Shown here one piece after another: positions 18,401 through 24,386 of a DNA stretch of 24,386 bases (the first letter of the stretch is position 1; each line of letters begins with the position of its first letter). The position numbers were made by a program, and so were the translations under genes. This DNA is from CAIWAH01 sp043755815. Its GTDB lineage: Bacteria; Verrucomicrobiota; Verrucomicrobiia; Limisphaerales; UBA9464. The stretch spans positions 1 through 24,386 of the forward strand of contig JAYUSF010000064.1 of the NCBI GenBank assembly GCA_043755815.1, in the 5' to 3' direction. The notes under the pieces were generated by a model that was not told the DNA's origin, made no database searches, and saw nothing but the letters and a program-made list of their open reading frames with translations.

Positions 18401-19344
18401 GGTCCGCGCCGGCGTTGGCGTCCGCCCCGGCGAACTGCTCGGCCTCGTCGGTCCCAACGGCGCGGGCAAGACCACCTCGCTCCGTTGCATGGCCGCGCGT
18501 ATGGCAGCCCCCTGCTGATCCCGCTGCTGGGCGGCTCCGGTGGCGGTGGCGGAGCCGGGTCCACCGGCGGTGTGGGCGCGCCGTCACCGGGCGGTCCGCC
18601 GGCAGTTCCAGGGCGGCCAGCTTGGCCGGGAGCTCCGCCCGGAAGGCCTCACTGGCGGCGGGATCTTTGTGGACGTGGCTGGGGCGCGGCACCCGCAGGC
18701 TTTGCCCCGGCTTTTCCCAGGCGGTCATACAGGCTGCTCAGGGCCAGCTTCACCCCCTGGGTCCGGGCCAGCCAGCGCTGCAGTTCGGGCACGCTGCGCC
18801 ACCGGCCCGCCCGCAGGCCCTGCTGCAGCTCCGCCAGCGCCTGCCCGGAGAGCTCGCTGGGCCGGCCGGGGTTGTCGCTCCGCGCGTCATACACCAGCGC
18901 GGCCACCCCGCCCTGCCGGTAGCGGCTGAACCACGTCTGGAGGGTGTTGACCGAGCGGCCCACGGCCAAGGCGATCGCCGCCAGCCCCAGTTCGCCCTGC
19001 AGGCCCAGCTGCACGGCCTGCAGGCGCTCGCGCGCCGCGCCCGGCGGTTCCGTCTTCAGGCGGCGCGCCACCAGGTCCGCCTCGCCCTGCACATCCAGCT
19101 TTGCTCTCGGTCTTGCCATCCCCAAAGACTCGCCCGGCCTCCTCATTTATGCCAGTATATTAACGTAGTCTGTATAAGTCCCTGGCGAGGAACTTGTGCT
19201 CCCCGCTTTGGAGTGCGGGGCATGACCCCGCTTTTCCTTCGCGGTGGTTCGGAGGCGGCGCGCCGGTGCCGGCCGCGGGCGAAGCAAAAGCGCCGTCCTG
19301 CCGGCACACTCCATATCACGAGGGGATCCGCGACCGGCGAATGA
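15435..19344 (+). CDS. WD40-repeat Ser/Thr protein kinase, probably damaged (frameshift near 5' end, foreign 3' end)
   Basis: The natural N-terminus (GTG at 15435; HELLECIGRGSYGEVWRAR, the glycine loop) is in a different frame from the rest. The main frame resumes at ALKVVRRDRF (from 15529), which holds the ATP-binding Lys (15535-15537). The loop that normally links these strands is missing, so a deletion of roughly 23 nt is inferred. Later motifs are intact: HRDVKPTN (from 15934), DIG in place of DFG (from 15991) and GTEGYIPPEG. One membrane helix follows (about 16345-16410), then around ten or more WD40 repeats (about 16650-18418) with SPDGR and VRVWD motifs. WD40 homology stops at VWSAPALA. 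The frame stays open to 19344 only by running through an ABC-transporter fragment and antisense to an IS630 remnant, so the last 310 or so residues are not native. PVC bacteria encode many such kinases. A start at 15475 in the main frame would give a protein lacking the glycine loop. Confidence 0.75.
18420..18494 (+). pseudogene. Fragment of an ABC transporter ATP-binding protein (Walker A region)
   Basis: In a frame different from the kinase, bases 18420-18494 encode VRPGELLGLVGPNGAGKTTS followed by LRCM, the classic N-terminal Walker A segment of an ABC-2 type export ATPase. A stop follows a few codons later, after unrelated residues. Neither the preceding strand of the ATPase nor the Q-loop, signature motif or Walker B is present nearby. 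It is a fragment of about 25 codons wedged between the WD40 region and a glycine-rich stretch. Confidence 0.7.
18585..19119 (-). pseudogene. IS630-family transposase, truncated and frameshifted
   Basis: The first frame starts at ATG 19119 (MARPRAKLDVQGEADLVARR) and gives a helix-turn-helix region (LAAIALAVGRSVNTLQTWF) and LSSLYDRLGKAGAK, then runs out of homology and stops at 18649. Homology continues in the +1 frame as LRVPRPSHVHKDPAASEAF and AELPAKLAALELPADRPV. Skipping one C of the pair at 18698-18699 joins AK directly to LRVPRP and restores the expected protein. The match ends at about 18585, where the DDE catalytic domain should begin; that domain is absent. Either a programmed +1 shift or decay explains the frame change, but the truncation alone makes it non-functional. 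An in-frame ATG at 19146 is an alternative start. Confidence 0.8.
18585..19190 (-). mobile_element. IS630-type insertion sequence remnant
   Basis: This contains the truncated transposase plus an AT-rich stretch (about 19147-19190, including TATATTAACG and CTGTATAAG) that contrasts with the GC-rich surroundings and probably holds the transposase promoter and terminal repeat. The right boundary is uncertain and no matching terminal repeat is found on the left, as expected if the distal half was deleted. Confidence 0.6.
19200..19311. repeat. Nested palindromic intergenic repeat (REP-like)
   Basis: CCCCGC (19201-19206), GCGGGG (19215-19220) and CCCCGC (19226-19231) can form alternative hairpins. 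CGCTTTTCCTTCGC (19229-19242) pairs with GCGAAGCAAAAGCG (19279-19292) with one mismatch, and GGAGTG (19210-19215) pairs with CACTCC (19306-19311). Together they form a nested fold of about 100 bp. The hairpin GCGGGG-CATGA-CCCCGC is followed by TTTT and could also act as a plus-strand terminator. The layout resembles REP-type repeats frequent between genes in Verrucomicrobia (from memory). It lies next to the IS630 remnant and downstream of guaA. Confidence 0.55.
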
Positions 19345-19402
19345 GCGGGTCAGCCCGCGGTGCTCCCGGGGGCCTTGCCCGAGGCGGAATTCGCCGCTGG
19401 AA

Positions 19403-20944
19403 TCACTCCCACTCGATCGTCCCGGGGGGTTTGCTGGTCAGGTCGAGCACCACGCGGTTGATGCCGCGGACCTCGTTGGTGATGCGCGTGGAGATCTTCT
19501 CCAGCAGGTCGTAGGGGACGTGGACCCAGTCGGCGGTCATGCCGTCCTGCGATTCCACCGCGCGGATCGCCACGGTGAAGTCATAGGTCCGCTCGTCGCC
19601 CTGCACCCCCACGCTGCGCACGGGCAGCAGCACGGCGAACGTCTGCCAGGTCTTGTAGTAAAGGTCTGCCGCCTTCATCTCCTCGACCACGATGGCGTCG
19701 GCCGCCCGCAGGAGGTCGCACTTGGCCTTGGTCACCTCGCCGAGAATGCGGACGCCGAGCCCGGGCCCAGGAAATGGTTGCCGGAAGACGATTTCCTTGG
19801 GCAAACCGAGTTCGAGGCCGAGCTGGCGGACCTCGTCCTTGAACAGGCACCGCAACGGCTCGACCAGCTTGAACTTCATGTTCTTGGGCAGGCCGCCCAC
19901 GTTGTGGTGCGACTTGATCATCGCCGCCGGGTTGCCGGCGATGGGCACGGACTCGATCACGTCGGGATACAGCGTGCCCTGGGCGAGGAACTTGGCCTTG
20001 CCGGCCTTCTTCGTCGCGGCCTGAAACACGTCAATGAAGGCCTTGCCGATGACCTTGCGCTTCTTCTCGGGGTCGGTGACGCCCTTGAGCTTGCGGAGGA
20101 ATAGCGGCGTGGCGTTCTCGTATTGCAGCCGGACCTTGAAGTTGCGGCCGAAGACCTCCTGCACGACCTCGGCCTCGCGGGCGCGCAACAGGCCGTTGTT
20201 CACGAAGATGCAGGTCAACTGGTCACCAATCGCCTTGTGGATCAGCGCCGCGGCGACGCTGGAATCCACCCCGCCGGACAGCCCGAGGATGACGCGCTCT
20301 TTGCCGACCTGCAGGCGGATTTCCTCGACGGCCTGCTCGACGTAGTTCCGCATCGTCCAGCCCTTGCCGCAGCCGCAGACGCCGTGGACGAAGTTGGCCA
20401 GGACCTCCTTGCCCCGCGGGCTGTGCGCCACCTCCGGGTGAAACTGGATGCCGAAGAACCGCCTGTGGGGGTTCTCGATGGCCGCGTAGTCGGAGTTTTC
20501 CGTCGTGCCCACGACCGTGAAGTCCTTGGGCAGGCGCGTAAGCTTGTCGCCATGGCTGTTCCAGACCTGCAATTTGTCCGGCAATCCGTCAAACAGCGCG
20601 CACGCCGGATCGGCGACGGTCAGCGTGCCTTTGCCGTATTCGCGTTTCTGTCCCTTTTCCACCTTGCCTCCGAGAAAGTGGGCGAAGACCTGCACCCCGT
20701 AGCAGATGCCGAGGATTGGCACGCCGAGCTTGAAGATCGCCTTGTCCGGCAACGGCGCCCCTTTGCCGTAAACGGAGCTGGGGCCGCCGGACAGGATGAT
20801 GCCCTTGGGCGCCAGCGTCGCGATCTCGTCGGCGGGAGTGTCGAAGCGGAGGATGGTGGAATAGACGCTGCACTCGCGGATGCGGCGGGCAATCACCTGG
20901 GTGTATTGCGAACCGAAATCAAGGATGACGATCTGCTCGTTCAT
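19403..20944 (-). CDS. guaA: GMP synthase (glutamine-hydrolysing)
   Basis: 513 residues, full length. The N-terminal class I glutamine amidotransferase domain starts IVILDFGSQYTQVIARRIRE and has the catalytic Cys81 (GICYG) with His169 and Glu171 (FHPEV). The ATP pyrophosphatase domain has the P-loop LSGGVDSS (222-229). The C-terminal dimerisation domain includes RQPFPGPGLGVRILGEVT and ends in the invariant KPPGTIEWE. It converts XMP to GMP with glutamine and ATP in purine synthesis. guaB is not adjacent. The gene is divergent from pyrE, giving a small nucleotide-synthesis pair; the shared intergenic region holds a palindrome that might regulate one of them. Confidence 0.98.
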   Translation of the reverse strand: MNEQIVILDFGSQYTQVIARRIRECSVYSTILRFDTPADEIATLAPKGIILSGGPSSVYGKGAPLPDKAIFKLGVPILGICYGVQVFAHFLGGKVEKGQKREYGKGTLTVADPACALFDGLPDKLQVWNSHGDKLTRLPKDFTVVGTTENSDYAAIENPHRRFFGIQFHPEVAHSPRGKEVLANFVHGVCGCGKGWTMRNYVEQAVEEIRLQVGKERVILGLSGGVDSSVAAALIHKAIGDQLTCIFVNNGLLRAREAEVVQEVFGRNFKVRLQYENATPLFLRKLKGVTDPEKKRKVIGKAFIDVFQAATKKAGKAKFLAQGTLYPDVIESVPIAGNPAAMIKSHHNVGGLPKNMKFKLVEPLRCLFKDEVRQLGLELGLPKEIVFRQPFPGPGLGVRILGEVTKAKCDLLRAADAIVVEEMKAADLYYKTWQTFAVLLPVRSVGVQGDERTYDFTVAIRAVESQDGMTADWVHVPYDLLEKISTRITNEVRGINRVVLDLTSKPPGTIEWE

Positions 20945-20977
20945 GGGCGCACTTTCAAAGCGCAGGTTATCGGGCCA

Positions 20978-21005
20978 GCCAACCGTGGTTGGCGAGAGAT
21001 TTTTT
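20978..21005. promoter_or_regulatory. Palindrome and T-tract between guaA and pyrE
   Basis: GCCAACC-GT-GGTTGGC (20978-20993) is a perfect 7-bp inverted repeat, followed after six bases by TTTTTT (21000-21005). It sits between divergent guaA and pyrE. It could be an operator, or a plus-strand attenuator or terminator upstream of pyrE; the stem is short and the T-tract is displaced, so neither is certain. Confidence 0.4.
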
Positions 21006-21108
21006 GCCGTCCGACGACGCGGAATTCATCCGGCCTCGCCGGGTGGATTAGCGGGTGTCGCTTAAACAGGCTTGTTTGCCCCGCCCCGGAATCGGCACCG
21101 TCACCGCC

Positions 21109-21675
21109 GTGACCACTCAGGAAGCTTTGGACCTGTTCCGCTCGACCGGCGCGCTGCTGGAGGGCCACTTCGTGCTCCGCAGCGGCCTGCACAGCCGGCA
21201 GTTCTTCCAATGCGCGCTCGCGCTCCAGCAAATGCCGATCGTCGAACGGTTCGGCGCCGCGCTCGCGGAAAAGCTTCGCCCCCTCGGCGCCACGACGGTC
21301 ATCTCACCCGCAATGGGCGGACTCGTCATCGGCCAGGAAGTCGCCCGGCAGTTGGGCCTGCGCTTTATCTTTGCGGAAAAGGAAGACGGGAAGCTAGTGC
21401 TGCGCCGGGGCTTCAAGATCGCGCCCGGTGAACGCTGCCTCGTGGTCGAGGATGTCGTCACCAAGGGCGGCCGGGTGGCGGAAACGATCGCCATCGTCCG
21501 TGAGCTCGGCGGCGTGGTTCCCGGCGTCGCCATGGTGGTGGACCGCTCGAACGGCGGCGTGGACCTCGGCGTGCCGATGTTCAGCCTCATCGCGCTCAAT
21601 GTGGAGACCTTCGCCGCCGAAGCCCTGCCGGCCGACCTTGCGGCGATTCCGGCCACGAAGCCCGGCAGCAAGTAA
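21109..21675 (+). CDS. pyrE: Orotate phosphoribosyltransferase
   Basis: 188 residues from GTG at 21109 (TTQEALDLFRSTGALLEGHF), the usual family N-terminus; an in-frame GTG at 21055 would add 18 residues without family character. Key regions are FVLRSGLHSRQFFQC, MGGLVIGQEVARQLG and the PRPP-binding motif VVEDVVTKGGRV (112-123). The motif has Lys-Gly where VEDVVTTGGS is most common, a small variation. The catalytic-loop segment EKEDGKLVLRRGF is present. The enzyme makes orotidine monophosphate from orotate and PRPP in pyrimidine synthesis. It is followed after 80 nt by the SDR gene on the same strand. Confidence 0.95.
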   Translation: MTTQEALDLFRSTGALLEGHFVLRSGLHSRQFFQCALALQQMPIVERFGAALAEKLRPLGATTVISPAMGGLVIGQEVARQLGLRFIFAEKEDGKLVLRRGFKIAPGERCLVVEDVVTKGGRVAETIAIVRELGGVVPGVAMVVDRSNGGVDLGVPMFSLIALNVETFAAEALPADLAAIPATKPGSK

Positions 21676-21755
21676 GCGGAGAAAGCGATCCGCGCCTTTC
21701 GCCGGGCTGAACTTTCGGCTTTGTGCTTTCGGCTTCCTCCTTGGAACGTCCGCGC

Positions 21756-22538
21756 ATGGATCTCCACCTGCGGCACAAGGCCGTCCTCATCACCGGCGCC
21801 ACCAAGGGCATCGGCGCCGCCACCGCCCGGGCCTTCGCCGCGGAAGGCGCCCGGGTGGCGATCATCGGCCGCGACGCGGCGGCCGGTGGCCAACTGGCGG
21901 CGGAACTGCCCCACTCCGTCTTCATCCAGGCCGACCTGACGAACGAGGCGGACTGCCTCCGCGCCGTCACGCACACGGTGGAGGCGTTTGGCCGGCTCGA
22001 CGTGCTGGTGAACAACGCCGGCGTGAACGACAGCGTGCCCCTCACCGCGACGCCCGCCGATTTCCTCGGCTCGCTCCAGCGCAATCTGCTGCACGTCTTC
22101 TCCCTCACGCATCACGCCCGCGCCCACCTCATAGCCACCAAGGGCAATGTCGTGAACGTAACCTCCAAGGTCGCCTGGACCGGCCAGGGCGGCACCTCCG
22201 GTTACGCCGCCGCCAAGGGCGCCATCAACGCGCTGACCCGGGAATGGGCCGTCGCGCTGGGCAAGGACGGCGTGCGCGTGAACTGCGTGGTGCCCGCCGA
22301 ATGCGAGTCGGACCAATACGACCGCTGGTTCAATTCCCAGCCCGATCCCGCCGCTGCTCGCGCCCAGGTGGAACGCCTCGTGCCGCTTGGCCACCGGCTC
22401 ACGAAGGCCGAGGAACTCGCCGACTCCATCCTCTGGCTCGCCTCGGACCGCGCGAGCCACGTCACCGGCCAGTTCATCTTCGTGGACGGTGGCTACACGC
22501 ATCTCGACCGCGCGCTAACCTCGGGCCATCAGTGGTGA
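21756..22538 (+). CDS. SDR family oxidoreductase, L-fucose dehydrogenase-like
   Basis: 260 residues from ATG at 21756. A classical short-chain dehydrogenase: cofactor motif TGATKGIG (13-20), NNAG (86-89), and catalytic Ser137, Tyr150 and Lys154 (YAAAK). It ends with ITGQ-type cofactor and substrate residues (HVTGQFIFVDGGYTHLDRAL). The start MDLHLRHKAVLITG, the NVTSKVAWTGQGGTSGY segment and the VVPAECESDQYDRW loop recall bacterial L-fucose dehydrogenase-like SDRs of sugar catabolism; this is my recollection of family sequences and the substrate is not proven. No other fucose genes are in the window. The gene is on the same strand as pyrE, but a functional link is not obvious. Confidence 0.88.
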   Translation: MDLHLRHKAVLITGATKGIGAATARAFAAEGARVAIIGRDAAAGGQLAAELPHSVFIQADLTNEADCLRAVTHTVEAFGRLDVLVNNAGVNDSVPLTATPADFLGSLQRNLLHVFSLTHHARAHLIATKGNVVNVTSKVAWTGQGGTSGYAAAKGAINALTREWAVALGKDGVRVNCVVPAECESDQYDRWFNSQPDPAAARAQVERLVPLGHRLTKAEELADSILWLASDRASHVTGQFIFVDGGYTHLDRALTSGHQW

Positions 22539-22572
22539 AAATGCCATGTTCGTGGCCGCCGAGGTAACGAGG

Positions 22573-22593
22573 CGGAGTCACTCCCGAGTAACT
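22573..22593. promoter_or_regulatory. Two tandem short palindromes, operator-like
   Basis: GGAGTCACTCC (22573-22583) and GAGTAACTC (22585-22593) are both perfect odd palindromes of the form GAGTnACTC. Their centres are 11 bp apart, one helical turn. They lie in the 170-nt gap before the lipoprotein gene and inside a longer inverted repeat (GCCGCCGA at 22554-22561 with TCGGCGGC at 22617-22624). An operator is suggested but unproven. Confidence 0.35.
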
Positions 22594-22708
22594 CCTGGTA
22601 GAATCCGCATCCTCACGTCGGCGGCTATGGAAAGCCCGGACACGTCATGCCAGTCGCAAGCCGAAATCCCAGATTTACCGTCCAGCGTTCCCGGCTACGC
22701 TGGCTCCC

Positions 22709-23059
22709 GTGCAACGAAGCTTCGCCGCCATAATGAGCGTGCTCCTGCTGTTCGCCGGCTGCGCCACCGCCGGCAAGACCGACTGGCCGGGACGCCTGGG
22801 CAATTACACCTACGACAACGCGGTGAAAGAACTCGGGCCGCCCGACAAGACGGAGACGCTGTCCGACGGCGGGCGGGTGGCGGATTGGTTCTTCATGCGG
22901 CGCGGCGGCATGACGGTCAGCCTCGGGTTGGCGAGCTTTGGCTCGAACTCAGCCGCGGGCACCGGCACCACGCTCGGAACCGTGGGCGGCCGGCCCACGC
23001 TGCGACTGACCTTTGGCGGGGACGGGAAATTGCAGTCGGCGCAGGAACTCGGGCGGTAG
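22709..23059 (+). CDS. Small putative lipoprotein
   Basis: 116 residues from GTG at 22709; ATG at 22733 is an alternative but would leave a very short signal. The signal MQRSFAAIMSVLLLFAGC has a lipobox (LFAGC), so Cys18 would be lipidated. The mature part starts ATAGKTDWPGRLGNYTYDNA and contains AVKELGPPDKTETLSDGGRVADW, a pattern resembling SmpA/OmlA-like (BamE-like) small lipoproteins in which a GxPD turn follows a helix. It then has a Gly/Ser/Thr-rich stretch and TLRLTFGGDGKLQSAQ. The BamE-like fold is inference. The RusA-like gene follows after 18 nt on the same strand. Confidence 0.75.
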   Translation: MQRSFAAIMSVLLLFAGCATAGKTDWPGRLGNYTYDNAVKELGPPDKTETLSDGGRVADWFFMRRGGMTVSLGLASFGSNSAAGTGTTLGTVGGRPTLRLTFGGDGKLQSAQELGR

Positions 23060-23077
23060 TTACGCCCTCGGAAGGCT

Positions 23078-23548
23078 ATGTCGAAGCGAGCGCTGAAGTT
23101 ACATTTTCGCCTGCCACCTTACGTCCGCCCCAGGAACATTTGGCGAAAGCGGATTTACGAGACCGCTGATCCCGCGATGCAGGCACACGGGATCAGGTAT
23201 TGTTTGGATGATCGGCTGGCGGTCAACGTCGTCCTCTATTTCGAGAAGAGCCGGCTACCTTGGCACGACTTGGACAATCGGCTGAAGGACGTTCTTGATG
23301 CGCTTCAGGGCCGTTTAGGCGGACCCAAGGCCATTAGAGGGCACGCGGCTCTGATTCCAAACGACAACCAAATCTACCACGCCTCAGTCACGAAAGCCGC
23401 GGCACCTGCCCAGAGCCGAGGGTTGGGACATGTCACGGTGACACGCTATCGCCCTGACGCCCGGTCCCGCAAATTGCCGGGGCCGCTCAGCTCATTTTCG
23501 TCGCGGAGTCCTAGGCCGGTTAGCTCGCCTTTGCCACCCCTTCAGTAG
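23078..23548 (+). CDS. RusA-like Holliday junction resolvase
   Basis: 156 residues. The family core is WHDLDNRLKDVLDALQGRLG followed by LIPNDNQIYHASVTK. Asp64 and Asp66, Lys70 and Asp96 match the positions of the essential acidic residues and Lys in E. coli RusA. The domain covers about residues 5-125; the last 30 residues are Ser/Pro-rich and look unstructured. RusA enzymes cleave Holliday junctions and are usually phage-derived; no phage genes are nearby. GGAAGG lies just before the ATG. The 3' end overlaps the convergent zinc-ribbon gene by 7 nt. The lower GC and different codon choice in the first half (for example attacattttcg, ggatttacgag) hint at acquisition. Confidence 0.85.
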   Translation: MSKRALKLHFRLPPYVRPRNIWRKRIYETADPAMQAHGIRYCLDDRLAVNVVLYFEKSRLPWHDLDNRLKDVLDALQGRLGGPKAIRGHAALIPNDNQIYHASVTKAAAPAQSRGLGHVTVTRYRPDARSRKLPGPLSSFSSRSPRPVSSPLPPLQ

Positions 23549-24051
23549 TCATAGAGCCCACTGTCCTTGGTGTAGGCCCCGCCCCCGGCCCCGCCAGGGC
23601 CGCCTTCGCCGCCCATGAAGTCCCCGAGCACGTCGCCCATGTCGGCTTCGATTTTCTCCGGATCTTCCCCGGCTTCGAGCCGCTTGATCGCGGTTTCCAT
23701 CTCCTTGGGCATCGTGCCGGCGGGCATGAGATCCTTCATCTTGCGAAGCATGTGAGCCATGTGCTTCGGGTTGTTCTCATCGAGATGCTCCATGTCGCGC
23801 TCCATCTCGGCCATGGCCCGTTCCACGCGCGGATCGTCCAGATCGGGCATCGGCGGACCGTCCTCGCCGCCGCCATCGGGCTTGGCGGCGGGTTCGGCCA
23901 TGCCCTTGATCATGGCGAACCGGCTGATCTCCTTGCTCAGCTTCTTCGAACCGCACTTGGGACACGTGGGTGAATGCGACGGATTCACCCGCTTGGACAG
24001 GAAGCTGTAAATCCGCCGGCATTTCGGGCACGCAAACTCGTAGATCGGCAT
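23542..24051 (-). CDS. FmdB-type zinc-ribbon protein with long acidic tail
   Basis: 169 residues. The N-terminal zinc ribbon MPIYEFACPKCRRIYSFLSK has four Cys (8, 11, 30, 33) and matches the FmdB/CxxC_CxxC_SSSS family of putative regulatory proteins. The remainder is unusual for the short family: an acidic, Met-rich helical region (VERAMAEMERDMEHLDENNP, HMAHMLRKMKDLMPAG) and a Gly-rich C-terminus ending DSGLYDY. Versions with long tails are seen in Verrucomicrobia and Planctomycetes (from memory). The function is unknown; zinc binding is predicted. It is convergent with the RusA-like gene. Confidence 0.88.
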   Translation of the reverse strand: MPIYEFACPKCRRIYSFLSKRVNPSHSPTCPKCGSKKLSKEISRFAMIKGMAEPAAKPDGGGEDGPPMPDLDDPRVERAMAEMERDMEHLDENNPKHMAHMLRKMKDLMPAGTMPKEMETAIKRLEAGEDPEKIEADMGDVLGDFMGGEGGPGGAGGGAYTKDSGLYDY

Positions 24052-24342
24052 GGCGTGAGTCTTAGACGCAGCCCTTCGCCGTCAAGGCGGGGTGTGGCTC
24101 AGATCAAGGTTCACGTCCCCAGGCACCCCGGCGGCGGCGCCCTCAAACTGGGCCATTCCTTGGCCGCCAATCTAGGACCGCTGCCAAGCTACAAGCGCGG
24201 ACGGTCTTCGTCCCCGAGTGGCGAGAGCCGAATCGGGATGGCGTCTGAGCAGCGGTCGATCGAGCGCACTGAACAGTGCCCTTACGAAACGGGATTGCTC
24301 AATAGGTATTGATAAGTGCGGTGGGCTTGGCAGGCTTGGGGC
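24052..24342. other. Intergenic stretch without a supported gene
   Basis: 291 bases between the zinc-ribbon gene and the IS1-type transposase. I see no protein with family character on either strand, no tRNA and no clear hairpin. The last 38 bases probably belong to the insertion sequence. Confidence 0.5.
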
Positions 24343-24386
24343 ATGAAGTGTCAGCATTGTGGCAGTGCAGCGGTGGTGAAGAACGG
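24343..24386 (+). CDS. IS1-type transposase, N-terminal zinc finger (truncated by window edge)
   Basis: Only 14 complete codons are visible: MKCQHCGSAAVVKN and a partial Gly codon. The CxxC with VKNG pattern is the start of the InsA-like zinc-finger domain of IS1-family transposases. GGTATTGATAAGTGCGGTGG, beginning at 24305, 38 nt upstream, may be the left terminal repeat of the element; the other end lies outside the window, so this cannot be confirmed. IS1595-type elements also start with a similar zinc finger and are the alternative. Confidence 0.6.
   Translation, partial: MKCQHCGSAAVVKN

Noticed and set aside
17322..18580. Minus-strand open frame antisense to the WD40 repeats
   Set aside because: Only its first 45 or so residues (up to 18728) are transposase-like; the rest is Ser/Arg-rich shadow of the WD40 coding strand.
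21117..22502. Open frame of 461 codons on the minus strand, antisense to pyrE and the SDR gene
   Set aside because: Both plus-strand genes have full catalytic motifs; the antisense frame has none.
23078..24051. RusA plus zinc-ribbon protein as a defence or recombination module
   Set aside because: The two genes are convergent with overlapping 3' ends, so they are not an operon, and nothing else phage- or defence-like is adjacent.
1..24386. CRISPR array, tRNA or rRNA genes
   Set aside because: No regularly spaced direct repeats and no recognisable tRNA or rRNA segments were noticed on reading; a tRNAscan or covariance search was not possible.

Overview
The window looks like chromosomal DNA of a GC-rich member of the Verrucomicrobiota (PVC superphylum), probably near the Pedosphaera/Limisphaera side. 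This is inferred from gene content, since no rRNA is present. The pointers are two Planctomycete-type PSD cytochrome c proteins, a DUF1501 protein, an NfeD-FloA pair, a WD40-repeat Ser/Thr kinase with a DIG motif, a PQQ-like propeller protein opening with NWPQFRG, and palindromic intergenic repeats of a kind common in that phylum. Most genes lack an obvious Shine-Dalgarno sequence, so several starts were chosen by protein homology.

Layout. (1) Positions 1-5798, minus strand: an exported cluster read in the order DUF1549/DUF1553 protein, a palindromic repeat, a Tat-type DUF1501 protein, and a haem protein of DUF1587 type that runs off the left edge. (2) 5930-8166, minus: a membrane-microdomain operon, NfeD, then FloA, then a proline-rich single-pass membrane protein. 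(3) 8379-10757, plus: a P1B-4 metal-exporting ATPase, convergent with an exported DUF547 protein (10776-11537). (4) 11774-14505, plus: a secreted PQQ-like propeller protein and a stand-alone beta-ketoacyl synthase. (5) 14590-15165, minus: peptide deformylase. (6) 15435-19195: a WD40-repeat protein kinase with a probable frameshifting deletion in its glycine-loop region. Its 3' end runs into a short ABC-transporter P-loop fragment, a glycine-rich stretch and a truncated IS630-type transposase. This is the most disturbed stretch of the window. (7) 19403-23059: guaA (minus), then pyrE, an SDR resembling L-fucose dehydrogenase and a small lipoprotein (plus). (8) 23078-24051: a RusA-like resolvase convergent with an FmdB-type zinc-ribbon protein. 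(9) 24052-24342 carries no gene I can support. The last 44 bases begin an IS1-type transposase, so the right edge enters an insertion sequence.

Most of the window is housekeeping or family-typical envelope and metabolic genes. I do not see a clear new defence or biosynthetic system. The best leads are the mosaic junction at about 18405-18600, the damaged kinase, the two unrelated intergenic repeat elements, and the mixed PSD/DUF1501 cluster.
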